A stretch of DNA of 5,235 nucleotides from Holosporales bacterium (GCA_031258355.1 JAIRMZ010000016.1:1-5235), one strand, 5' to 3'; counted from the stretch's first letter, positions 1 to 5,235 are shown. Made by a program: numbers and translations. The notes: a model not told the origin generated them from the sequence alone.

Positions 1-117
1 GAATATCTTCTCCAACATGGCTATCAATTTGAAGGCCCAGAGAAAGCTGTCCTTCAGCGCTATATTCGTTGTTCGACCTTATATAAACTAAAATATAAAG
101 AAGAAGAGGAAAAATGA
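1..117 (+). CDS. C-terminal end of an unidentified protein (5' end outside window)
   Basis: Frame 1 is open from the first base to a TGA at 115-117 and gives 38 residues, beginning EYLLQHGYQF and ending in a charged tail, KYKEEEEK. I do not recognise the family. The piece looks helical, with a basic stretch (QRYIRC) before the Lys/Glu-rich end, and shows no membrane segment. Its stop overlaps the next gene's start as ATGA (114-117), the usual sign of translational coupling, so it is probably in the same operon as the transaldolase gene. The ribosome binding site of that gene lies within its last codons. The overlap and the open frame support a real gene; the product stays unknown because only the tail is visible. 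Confidence 0.6.
   Translation, partial: EYLLQHGYQFEGPEKAVLQRYIRCSTLYKLKYKEEEEK
105..110 (+). promoter_or_regulatory. Ribosome binding site of the transaldolase gene
   Basis: AGAGGA ends three bases before the ATG at 114. It lies in the final Glu codons of the upstream gene. This purine-rich site and the ATGA overlap together fix the start of the transaldolase at 114. Confidence 0.6.
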
Positions 118-764
118 AATTCTTTCTTGATACTGTAGATATCAAAGCTTTGGCTCCGTCGGTTGAGACAGGACTTATCGAGGGCGTGACGACCAATCCT
201 TCGATGATGGCTCAATCACGACGACCACAAAGAGAAGTGATCCTCGATATCTGCTCTCTGGTGAAAGGACCTGTCAGTGTGGAGGTTATTGCTACGGATT
301 ATACAGAGATTGTGCGAGAGGCGCATGATCTCGCCAACCTTGCTTCCAATGTTGTGGTAAAAGTTCCTGTCACTTTTGACGGCATCAAGGCTTGCCAGAA
401 ATTGCATCAGGAGGCGATCCCCGTTAACGCCACACTCTGTTTCTCTCCTCTGCAGGCTCTTCTTGCGGCACGTGCCGGAGCGACCTACGTTTCTCCTTTC
501 ATGGGACGCATTGATGACTGCGGACAGGAAGGGAAAGAACTGATCGCCTCTATTCGAACTCTCTACGACGATGATTCTTCGTTAGAGACGCAGATTTTGG
601 CCGCCTCTGTGCGCCATGCAAAGCATGTTTTAGAAGCGGCTTACGCCGGAGCGGATATTGTGACCGTCACACCTCAAGTGTTCCGGTCCCTTTATGCGCA
701 TCCTTTATCAGATAAGGGGCTGGAGCAGTTCCTCAAAGATTGGCAGGCCGCGCAGAAGACTTAG
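114..764 (+). CDS. tal: Small class I transaldolase (TalC / fructose-6-phosphate aldolase-like family)
   Basis: 216 residues, the normal size of the short TalC/FSA-type TIM-barrel enzymes. Transaldolases move a dihydroxyacetone unit between sugar phosphates in the non-oxidative pentose phosphate pathway, in the cytoplasm. Visible landmarks are FLDT with Asp6, the GVTTNPS signature (24-30), the Schiff-base lysine Lys83 in VVKVPV, Ser165 in LAASVR, and the SPFMGRIDD block (127-135). At two positions known to separate the activities it has Glu57 (SVEVIA) and Phe129, as in true transaldolases, whereas E. coli FsaA has Gln59 and Tyr131. I therefore infer transaldolase rather than fructose-6-phosphate aldolase activity. 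The start is set by a good ribosome binding site and a 4-nt overlap with the gene before it. Its TAG stop interlocks with the stop of the convergent pgk gene. Family assignment is firm; the exact activity is inferred. Confidence 0.93.
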   Translation: MKFFLDTVDIKALAPSVETGLIEGVTTNPSMMAQSRRPQREVILDICSLVKGPVSVEVIATDYTEIVREAHDLANLASNVVVKVPVTFDGIKACQKLHQEAIPVNATLCFSPLQALLAARAGATYVSPFMGRIDDCGQEGKELIASIRTLYDDDSSLETQILAASVRHAKHVLEAAYAGADIVTVTPQVFRSLYAHPLSDKGLEQFLKDWQAAQKT

Positions 765-1915
765 GAGTCTTGCAAAGCTCGAATTCCTGGAAGTTCTTTT
801 CCTTCCAAGAATTCCAGAAAAGCCCCCCCAGAGGTAGAAACGTAGCTAAAAGCAGAAAAATCCAGAGAGGCCGCATGGAGTGCAGCGACACTATCGCCTC
901 CCCCAACGACAGAGACGAGAGAGCGCTCGCGTGTTGCTGTCGCAAGGGTGTGCAGTATGGCCTTTGTTGCTTTATGAAAAGGTGGTTCCTCAAACCGTCC
1001 AAGAGGGCCATTCCACAACACCGTTCGCGCACGGGCAATTTCATTCTCCAGGCGTCGGACTGTCATCGGGCCTACATCGAAGATAGCCGCATCGGAAGGA
1101 ATTGCCTCCACAGGACACACCTGCGTTGCTCCTCTCGCGGTACGTACCACTACATCACAAGGTAATAGGAGCGTTCGTCCCTCTTGCTGCGCCTCCTGGA
1201 TCAACAAACGCGCTTTCTCGTGCAGCGCCGGTTCTTGCAAAGAAGTTCCGATCACGTATCCCTGTGCTGCGAGGAATGTATTCGCCAAGCCGCCTCCTAC
1301 GGCTAGGGTATCCACTTTTTTTAGTAAATGATGCAACACGCCCAATTTTGTCGAAATTTTACTTCCTCCTACGAGGGCCAATACAGGAGGAACCGGGCAC
1401 TCTGTGATGCTCTGGAGAGCCTTCAGTTCTTGCTGAAAAAGAGGGCCTGCGGCATGAGGAAGAAACGCCGGCACGCCAACAATGGAAGCGTGCGCACGGT
1501 GCGCTACGGAAAACGCTTCATTAATGTAAAAATTCCCCCATCGACTGAGTTGCTGTGCGAAAGAAACCTCATTGGCCTCCTCTCCTGGATAAAATCGAAG
1601 ATTTTCGAGTAAGGAGTACGCCGCTTCTGGAAGAAAGCTTTTGTCATTCATCGGATCCGGAACAAAAACTATTGGTTCTCCTAGTAAGGATTCCAGGATG
1701 GGGACAAGGAGGCGCAAAGAAAGATCGGCGTTTCGTCCCCTAGGACGCCCCAAGTGTGCCATCAGAATGCAAGCGTTCCCACGTTGACGGAGGGTTTGGA
1801 GAGTAGGAATCACCGACCGCAAGCGTGTTACGTCTGTTACCGTTCCTCCCTGGAGAGGAACATTGAAATCCACACGGAGAAGAACGCGTGCGTTTTGCGG
1901 AAGTTCTGTATTCAT
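761..1915 (-). CDS. pgk: Phosphoglycerate kinase
   Basis: 384 residues, slightly short of the usual 390-400 but complete. The enzyme interconverts 1,3-bisphosphoglycerate plus ADP and 3-phosphoglycerate plus ATP in cytoplasmic glycolysis/gluconeogenesis. Substrate-side motifs are RVDFNVP (14-20), HLGRP (54-58), LLENLRF (102-108) and NEAFSVAHRAHAS (132-144). Nucleotide-side motifs are VGGSKISTK (182-190), DVGP (280-283), WNGPLGRFE (301-309), GGGDS (338-342) and STSGGA (360-365). The usual Asp of the NDAF motif is Glu133, a conservative change. I chose ATG at 1915: an in-frame GTG at 1951 would add 12 residues with no family match. That ATG sits two bases after the trmL stop, with only a weak ribosome binding site, suggesting translational coupling as the third gene of a minus-strand operon. 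A run of seven G codes for part of the STSGGA motif. The TAA stop interlocks with the stop of tal. Confidence 0.97.
   Translation of the reverse strand: MNTELPQNARVLLRVDFNVPLQGGTVTDVTRLRSVIPTLQTLRQRGNACILMAHLGRPRGRNADLSLRLLVPILESLLGEPIVFVPDPMNDKSFLPEAAYSLLENLRFYPGEEANEVSFAQQLSRWGNFYINEAFSVAHRAHASIVGVPAFLPHAAGPLFQQELKALQSITECPVPPVLALVGGSKISTKLGVLHHLLKKVDTLAVGGGLANTFLAAQGYVIGTSLQEPALHEKARLLIQEAQQEGRTLLLPCDVVVRTARGATQVCPVEAIPSDAAIFDVGPMTVRRLENEIARARTVLWNGPLGRFEEPPFHKATKAILHTLATATRERSLVSVVGGGDSVAALHAASLDFSAFSYVSTSGGAFLEFLEGKELPGIRALQDS
781..814. repeat. Imperfect inverted repeat (hairpin) at the convergent tal/pgk ends
   Basis: Left arm GAATTC-C-TGGAAG (781-793) pairs with right arm CTTCCA-A-GAATTC (802-814). 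This gives a 13-nt stem with one C/A mismatch (787/808) and an 8-nt loop. It starts 16 nt after the tal stop and lies within the last codons of pgk, encoding part of the conserved EFLEGKELPGI segment. Neither side is followed by a T-run, so it is not a standard intrinsic terminator. It could still fold in both transcripts and protect or pause their 3' ends. The structure is seen; any role is inference, and coding constraint could produce it by chance. Confidence 0.5.
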
Positions 1916-1917
1916 TA

Positions 1918-2385
1918 TTAGGCTACAGCCTGTGTGGGGAGAAGAGCGCACTGGCGCAGTGCCTCTGTAAGCACAATCGATCCGGCAATTGCGACATTAA
2001 GGGAACGCGCTCCCGCTTGCATCGGAATGGTAATGCGGTCCTGCACTTTGTTGATAATTTCTAGAGGTAATCCGGTACTTTCTGGCCCAAGTAGCAAGAT
2101 ATCAGAAGGGAGGAAGGAGAACGAAGTGTAAGAGTCTCCTCCTTGTGCAAGGAGCGCGATAACACGCTGTCCAGAACACGCCGTCCAGAAGGAATCGAAT
2201 GTCGCGTGAATAGTGCTTGTAGCGAGAGGAGCATAATCAAGATGTGCGCGACGGAAATGCCGATGACTTATCAAAAATCCCAAAGGCCCGATCAGCTCAA
2301 GAGATACACCAAAGCAAGCGGCAACACGGAGAAGGGTCCCTGTATTCTGAGGAATTTCAGGATGATAAAATGCCAGTTTCATCAT
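1918..2385 (-). CDS. trmL: tRNA (cytidine/uridine-34 2'-O)-methyltransferase, TrmL type
   Basis: 155 residues, the full length of the minimal SPOUT methyltransferase TrmL, which in E. coli 2'-O-methylates the wobble base (position 34) of two tRNA-Leu isoacceptors using S-adenosylmethionine. All family blocks are present: PEIPQNTGTLLR (9-20), IGPLGF (32-37), RRAHLDY (45-51), the cofactor-knot motif LLLGPESTGLP (97-107), and IPMQAGARSLNVAIAGSIVL (120-139) with the conserved Ser-Leu-Asn at 128-130. Two consecutive ATG codons (2385 and 2382) could each start it; the extra Met makes little difference. The start lies 29 nt inside the preceding Tim44-like gene and no strong ribosome binding site is visible, so it probably depends on coupled translation. 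The end is followed two bases later by the pgk start. The family is clear; the exact tRNA targets in this organism are inferred. Confidence 0.95.
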   Translation of the reverse strand: MMKLAFYHPEIPQNTGTLLRVAACFGVSLELIGPLGFLISHRHFRRAHLDYAPLATSTIHATFDSFWTACSGQRVIALLAQGGDSYTSFSFLPSDILLLGPESTGLPLEIINKVQDRITIPMQAGARSLNVAIAGSIVLTEALRQCALLPTQAVA

Positions 2386-3052
2386 CTTTTTTGAACGGAG
2401 ATTCCGCGGTTTTTTCTCCTAGTAACGTGTTTGCGACGTACCACTTTGAAGATCGTGCCGCCATAGGACGAACGAAAGTCCATACATCGGTCACGGTACG
2501 AATCAAGTCTGCTGACCCCATCACAGGAACACCTTGAGCATCCTTCACCACAAGGCATTGCTCAGAGACAAATTCCACTTCTGTGCATAGATGCTCTTCG
2601 CGTACAGAAGCAGTCTTGAGGCGCTTCGTACGCAACTCTAAGAAGGTCTGCTCCATCGTTTCTCCTCGCTGCTCAGAAGCCGTTAAAGCCTCGTCGAAAA
2701 CCTGGAACAAAGCTTCTGTCAAGATTTCTTTGAGATGCGTACGATCGCGGGCCGCATAAGCTTCTTGCACATAGAGGAAAGCTTTGCTAGCGCCTTTAAG
2801 AAAAGTCTCTGGATGAAAGGTGGGACAGGCTTTCCAGAACTCGCGCGAGATCGGAGATTCTACGACAAAAGTTCCTTCTTGCCTCTCTTCTTCCTTCGAA
2901 AGATGCACAGTTTCTTTAAAAAACTTTCGCATCTTATCCAGGTTTTTCTTGTCTAATGCTGAGGAGCGCGGCCCACTCTCTCGTCCTAATACAGCGTGCA
3001 ATTGAAACAGCAAAATGCAGGTAATGATAATGAAAAAGAGAACCCGACTCAT
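2357..3052 (-). CDS. Tim44-like domain protein with N-terminal membrane anchor
   Basis: 231 residues. Residues 4-22 form a hydrophobic segment (VLFFIIITCILLFQ and on), either an uncleaved anchor or a signal peptide. A Lys/Glu-rich linker follows (about 34-60). Residues from about 84 to 211 match the Tim44-like (TIM44/Mba1-type) fold: a helical start FLKGASKAFLYVQEAYAARD, a central LTEALFQVFDEAL, then beta strands ending in VTDVWTFVRPM and SKWYVANTL. Mitochondrial Tim44 tethers the import motor to the inner membrane. The alphaproteobacterial homologues are anchored membrane proteins whose role is poorly defined. ATG 3052 is chosen over an ATG at 3091 because AAGGAG lies five bases before it and the anchor then begins the protein. 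It is the first gene of the minus-strand operon and divergent from secB. The last 29 nt overlap trmL. The domain call is from sequence pattern alone. Confidence 0.85.
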   Translation of the reverse strand: MSRVLFFIIITCILLFQLHAVLGRESGPRSSALDKKNLDKMRKFFKETVHLSKEEERQEGTFVVESPISREFWKACPTFHPETFLKGASKAFLYVQEAYAARDRTHLKEILTEALFQVFDEALTASEQRGETMEQTFLELRTKRLKTASVREEHLCTEVEFVSEQCLVVKDAQGVPVMGSADLIRTVTDVWTFVRPMAARSSKWYVANTLLGEKTAESPFKKDDETGILSS

Positions 3053-3057
3053 TTCCT

Positions 3058-3063
3058 CTCCTT
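3058..3063 (-). promoter_or_regulatory. Ribosome binding site deciding the Tim44-like start
   Basis: Read on the minus strand, AAGGAG (3063 to 3058) stands five bases before ATG 3052. It supports this start over the in-frame ATG at 3091, which has no comparable site and would put charged residues before the anchor. Confidence 0.7.
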
Positions 3064-3136
3064 CATAAACCCATCCCCCGGGTTGCGCCATGCCAGAACC
3101 CTTGATAGGGTCAAAAGAGTTTATAAAAGGTAACGG

Positions 3137-3143
3137 AAAGAGG
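3137..3143 (+). promoter_or_regulatory. Ribosome binding site of secB
   Basis: AAAGAGG ends four bases before ATG 3148 and is the best purine-rich site near the start. Confidence 0.55.
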
Positions 3144-3147
3144 CACG

Positions 3148-3609
3148 ATGACGCAACCTGCAGAAAAACAGGCCGGACCAGTGATGGGGATCTTGGCGCA
3201 ATATATCAAGGATCTGTCATTCGAAGTTCCTAACGCACGCCAAAATGTCGAAAAAGCGCCTGATATTGAGGTCAATATGCATGTACGTACAGACCGTCCT
3301 GGGGAGGACAAGCATACTGTTTTTTTGGATATTAGAGCCTCAGCAAAGCAGAAAGGGGAGCCCTTGTTCCTTCTTGAATTAACTTATGCGGGACTGTTTC
3401 TGTTGCAGAATTTTTCTCAAAAGGACTTGGCATTGGCCCTTTATGTAGAGGGACCGCGCCTTTTGTTCCCGTTCGCGCGTAGCTTTCTTGCGCATGTTAC
3501 CGCAGAGGGCGGGTTTCCTCCTTTGTACCTCGCTCCGGTGAATTTTCTGGAGATGTACGAAAAGAATCTTTCCTCTGCAGATAAGTCCAGCGATCCTTCT
3601 CTCAATTAA
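3148..3609 (+). CDS. secB: Protein-export chaperone SecB
   Basis: 153 residues, the usual SecB length. SecB is a cytoplasmic tetramer that keeps precursor proteins unfolded and delivers them to SecA at the Sec translocon. Family blocks in order are QYIKDLSFEVPNA (18-30), the strand FLLELTYAGLF (74-84), GPRLLFPFARSF (102-113), and GGFPPLYLAPVNFLEMY (121-137). The acidic and hydrophobic residues implicated in SecA binding in E. coli appear conserved here as Asp22, Glu26, Leu75 and Glu77. The C-terminal tail is short and polar. SecB is typical of Proteobacteria, which supports the taxonomic reading. It is the first gene of the plus-strand block, nine bases ahead of the exonuclease gene and divergent from the Tim44-like gene. 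The two neighbours suggest an envelope-biogenesis theme, though this is context rather than evidence of interaction. Confidence 0.95.
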   Translation: MTQPAEKQAGPVMGILAQYIKDLSFEVPNARQNVEKAPDIEVNMHVRTDRPGEDKHTVFLDIRASAKQKGEPLFLLELTYAGLFLLQNFSQKDLALALYVEGPRLLFPFARSFLAHVTAEGGFPPLYLAPVNFLEMYEKNLSSADKSSDPSLN

Positions 3610-3618
3610 GAATAACGC

Positions 3619-4506
3619 ATGCCGAGCCCGCCCTTTCTGATCGATGGATCGGGGTTCGTTCATCGGGCTTTTCATGCCTTTCCGCCTCTCAAGGATCCTC
3701 AGCAACGTCCTGTTGGCGCGTTGTTTGGCTTTATACGCCTTCTTTTTCCTTTCTTGGAGCAAGCAGTGGCGGATGATGGAGAGGTATATGTTTTTTTTGA
3801 TGCGGGACGGCAGACCTTTCGCCATCGCCTTTACAAAGAATATAAAGCCTCTCGAGGGCCAACGGACCCGGACCTAGCGATACAATTCCCTTATGTGCAG
3901 CAATTTTGTACAGCTTTCGGGATTCCTTTTTTTGAGCATAAGGATTTTGAGGCAGATGATTTAATTGCAAGCGCAGCGGCCCATCTTATTTCGGAGGGTC
4001 GGACTTGCACGGTTATCAGTAGCGACAAGGACCTCTGCCAATTGATAGCGCCTAGAATTTTTCTCTACGACCCAATGAAGCGTACTTTTGTAACAGAGGA
4101 AGATGTTTTCCATCGGTACGGAGTGCCTCCTCGAAAAATGAGAGCTTTCCAAGCTCTTGTTGGCGATGCGAGCGATTGCGTTCCAGGAGTGCCAGGCATT
4201 GGGCCTAAAACGGCCGCACGTCTTTTACAGCAGTACGATACTCTCGAGGAACTTTATGCACATCTCGTCTGCCTAGACTCACGTTTGCGGAAGAAATTGG
4301 AGGTGTATCGAGAACAAGCTTTTTTGTCACAAATGCTTGTTACATTGCGGCATGATATCTCCTTACAAAATTTTCCAAGAAAAAGTTCTCTCGTACGAGA
4401 ACAGGCGTGTACTTTCCTGGAGGCTTTTTCCTTCTCAACACTTTTCCCTGCGCTAGAGCGTCTAGTACGCGTGGGGGAATCGACAAAAGAAAGGAGAGTT
4501 TCTTGA
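3619..4506 (+). CDS. Stand-alone 5'-3' exonuclease (PolA N-terminal domain, FEN family)
   Basis: 295 residues matching only the 5'-nuclease domain of DNA polymerase I. Such enzymes cut 5' flaps and RNA primers during Okazaki-fragment maturation and repair. Metal-binding acidic motifs are intact: LIDGSGF with Asp9, VFFDAG with Asp61, the YKEYKASRG arch segment (72-80), EADDLIA (111-117), ISSDKDL with Asp136 and Asp138, and GDASD with Asp183 and Asp186. The helix-hairpin-helix DNA-binding motif VPGVPGIGPKTAARLL follows (188-203). The common Asn after SDxx is Cys187. The protein ends at FLEAFSFSTLFPALERL, where PolA would pass into its proofreading and polymerase domains. The next gene is unrelated, so this is not a simple frameshift within a full polA. 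The start ATG 3619 has a weak ribosome binding site nine bases after the secB stop. The TGA overlaps the next gene's TTG. Relatives may be split PolA, YpcP-like or Xni-like proteins; I cannot decide which. Confidence 0.93.
   Translation: MPSPPFLIDGSGFVHRAFHAFPPLKDPQQRPVGALFGFIRLLFPFLEQAVADDGEVYVFFDAGRQTFRHRLYKEYKASRGPTDPDLAIQFPYVQQFCTAFGIPFFEHKDFEADDLIASAAAHLISEGRTCTVISSDKDLCQLIAPRIFLYDPMKRTFVTEEDVFHRYGVPPRKMRAFQALVGDASDCVPGVPGIGPKTAARLLQQYDTLEELYAHLVCLDSRLRKKLEVYREQAFLSQMLVTLRHDISLQNFPRKSSLVREQACTFLEAFSFSTLFPALERLVRVGESTKERRVS
4491..4496 (+). promoter_or_regulatory. Ribosome binding site deciding a TTG start
   Basis: AAGGAG lies six bases before TTG 4503, an ideal distance. As the frame has no ATG until about codon 230, this site is the main reason to place the start of the last gene here. 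Confidence 0.75.
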
Positions 4507-5235
4507 AAAGATTTTTGCGCTGGGGACAAGAGAGTTATGCGATCACGTTTTTGCTCTTTCTTCTTTTCCCATTTTTCTTCCATTTAAAAGATAATGTAGA
4601 GAGCTATTGTTTACACGATATATCTCTTGCTTTTTGTTTATTGTGTCTTCTCTGTGCTCCTCTTTTACTCTTAGATTTCATCAAGAAATTACGTTGTTGC
4701 CGCTTGCTGGACTTCTTAGTTGTTGCAGGAGGCGCCTCTATTGTTTCTTACGCTGTTCTCCATCCTTTTCTATATCACTTATGGAGCGATGAGGCTAACG
4801 TACTTTGGCGAAGAATAATAACGATTGCTTCTCCCCTTCTGTGCTCGGGAATAACGTCGGTTTCACGCAAAAAGCCTGTGGTCACAGCCTTATGCATTGC
4901 GACCGGTGTTACGGTGTTCCAGTACGGATTAGAAGAAGTTCGCGACTATGGAAGAACGCGTCCCGTTATTGCTCCTGTTCAGAACAAGACGCTGCCGCGT
5001 TTTGTGCGAAGACCCAACATCTACTTCCTCTTCCTAGAGTCTTATCCCAATGAGGTGGTGTGCCAAGAGGTCTATCACTGTTCTTCTGCACCGCTCTTAC
5101 AAAAACTGCACCAAAACGGGTATCTTATCCGTGACGATTTTTTCGTCAACTATAACCATGCTCATCCCAGTTTTCACTCTCTATTTCTGATGCGTCACCA
5201 TTATTTTGATACAGGAGATGGAAAGCGGATCCCTT
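4503..5235 (+). CDS. Membrane-anchored sulfatase/alkaline-phosphatase superfamily protein (3' end outside window)
   Basis: Starting at TTG 4503 the frame stays open for 244 codons to the window edge. The start has a strong ribosome binding site and a TTGA overlap with the exonuclease stop. The N-terminal half holds about four or five hydrophobic segments (roughly 12-27, 39-60, 69-92, 104-120 and 126-141). A basic linker then leads to RRPNIYFLFLESYPNE (169-184), the typical opening of the sulfatase-like fold, with Glu179 as the likely first metal ligand. Further on, NYNHAHPSFHSLFLM (216-230) followed by RHHYF fits the region of the catalytic nucleophile. Members of this group with such a membrane domain act on the outer face of the inner membrane, for example transferring phosphoethanolamine or phosphoglycerol to lipid A or glycans. 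I infer an envelope-modifying transferase or hydrolase but cannot name the substrate. Transmembrane segments rich in Cys, Leu and Phe are notable. Confidence 0.8.
   Translation, partial: MKRFLRWGQESYAITFLLFLLFPFFFHLKDNVESYCLHDISLAFCLLCLLCAPLLLLDFIKKLRCCRLLDFLVVAGGASIVSYAVLHPFLYHLWSDEANVLWRRIITIASPLLCSGITSVSRKKPVVTALCIATGVTVFQYGLEEVRDYGRTRPVIAPVQNKTLPRFVRRPNIYFLFLESYPNEVVCQEVYHCSSAPLLQKLHQNGYLIRDDFFVNYNHAHPSFHSLFLMRHHYFDTGDGKRIP

Larger units (their letters stand above)
3053..3147. promoter_or_regulatory. Divergent control region between the Tim44-like gene and secB
   Basis: These 95 bp are the only real intergenic space in the window and must carry the start signals for both directions. On the plus strand TTGATA (3102-3107) and TATAAA (3122-3127) resemble -35 and -10 boxes, but the 14-nt spacing is too short for a good sigma-70 promoter. 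A perfect 5-bp inverted repeat with a 4-nt spacer, ACCCT-TGAT-AGGGT (3098-3111), overlaps the -35-like box and might be an operator. On the minus strand TTGACC (3114 to 3109) is a possible -35 without a clear -10. The location is well supported; the individual boxes are not. Confidence 0.45.

Noticed and set aside
69..99. Promoter-like TTGTTC (69-74) and TATAAA (94-99) before tal.
   Set aside because: The 19-nt spacing is poor, the predicted start would fall on the ribosome binding site, and the sequence is coding for the upstream gene. AT-rich Lys/Tyr codons explain it.
740..1165. Open plus-strand frame opposite the 3' end of pgk (about 141 codons).
   Set aside because: It is antisense to well-conserved Pgk motifs, its translation is Arg/Ser/Cys-rich with no recognisable domain, and it overlaps the end of tal. 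It is a shadow frame.
1916..1951. Upstream GTG start for pgk adding 12 residues.
   Set aside because: The extra residues do not resemble a Pgk N-terminus and would lie within trmL. ATG 1915 gives the expected start shortly before RVDFNVP.
3049..3066. Five-codon frame (ATG at 3066, minus strand) whose stop overlaps the Tim44-like start as ATGA.
   Set aside because: It consists mostly of the ribosome binding site itself and has no such site of its own; the overlap is probably coincidence.
3379..3825. Open minus-strand frame across the secB/exonuclease junction.
   Set aside because: It is antisense to two clear genes, its product is Lys/Arg-rich without a family match, and there is no good ribosome binding site.
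4607..5053. Two short plus-strand ATG frames (4607-4792 and 4805-5053).
   Set aside because: Both are out of frame with the continuous TTG-started gene, which has a ribosome binding site, membrane segments and a sulfatase-like motif over the same bases.

Overview
The window looks like ordinary, tightly packed chromosomal core DNA from an alphaproteobacterium. The main pointers are a Tim44-like membrane protein lying divergently next to secB, a phosphoglycerate kinase with a proteobacterial-type C-terminal motif, and a TrmL-type tRNA methyltransferase. Base composition is moderate rather than GC-rich, T and A runs are common, and gene ends overlap. This fits a reduced, possibly host-associated lineage (Holosporales-like is a guess) better than a typical free-living GC-rich alphaproteobacterium. 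There is no tRNA, rRNA, CRISPR array, insertion sequence or phage-like gene that I can support.

Layout. Left edge: the last 38 codons of an unidentified plus-strand gene run with a 4-nt overlap into a small class I transaldolase gene (114-764). Facing it is a minus-strand block, read right to left: a Tim44-like anchored protein (3052-2357), trmL (2385-1918) and pgk (1915-761). These overlap or nearly touch and probably form one operon. The transaldolase and pgk stop codons interlock, so no intergenic space remains for a conventional terminator. A 95-bp divergent control region (3053-3147) separates this block from a plus-strand block: secB (3148-3609), a stand-alone 5'-3' exonuclease related to the N-terminal domain of DNA polymerase I (3619-4506), and a TTG-initiated membrane protein with the start of an alkaline-phosphatase/sulfatase-superfamily domain (4503 to the right edge, incomplete).

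Function. Transaldolase and Pgk belong to central sugar metabolism (pentose phosphate and lower glycolysis). SecB and the Tim44-like protein both suggest cell-envelope or protein-export work. The last gene probably modifies an envelope glycan or lipid. The exonuclease is a replication/repair enzyme. I see no obviously new system. The points most worth a second look are the polymerase-less exonuclease, the hidden TTG-start gene with a non-standard residue near its presumed nucleophile position, and the interlocked convergent gene ends with a hairpin beside them.
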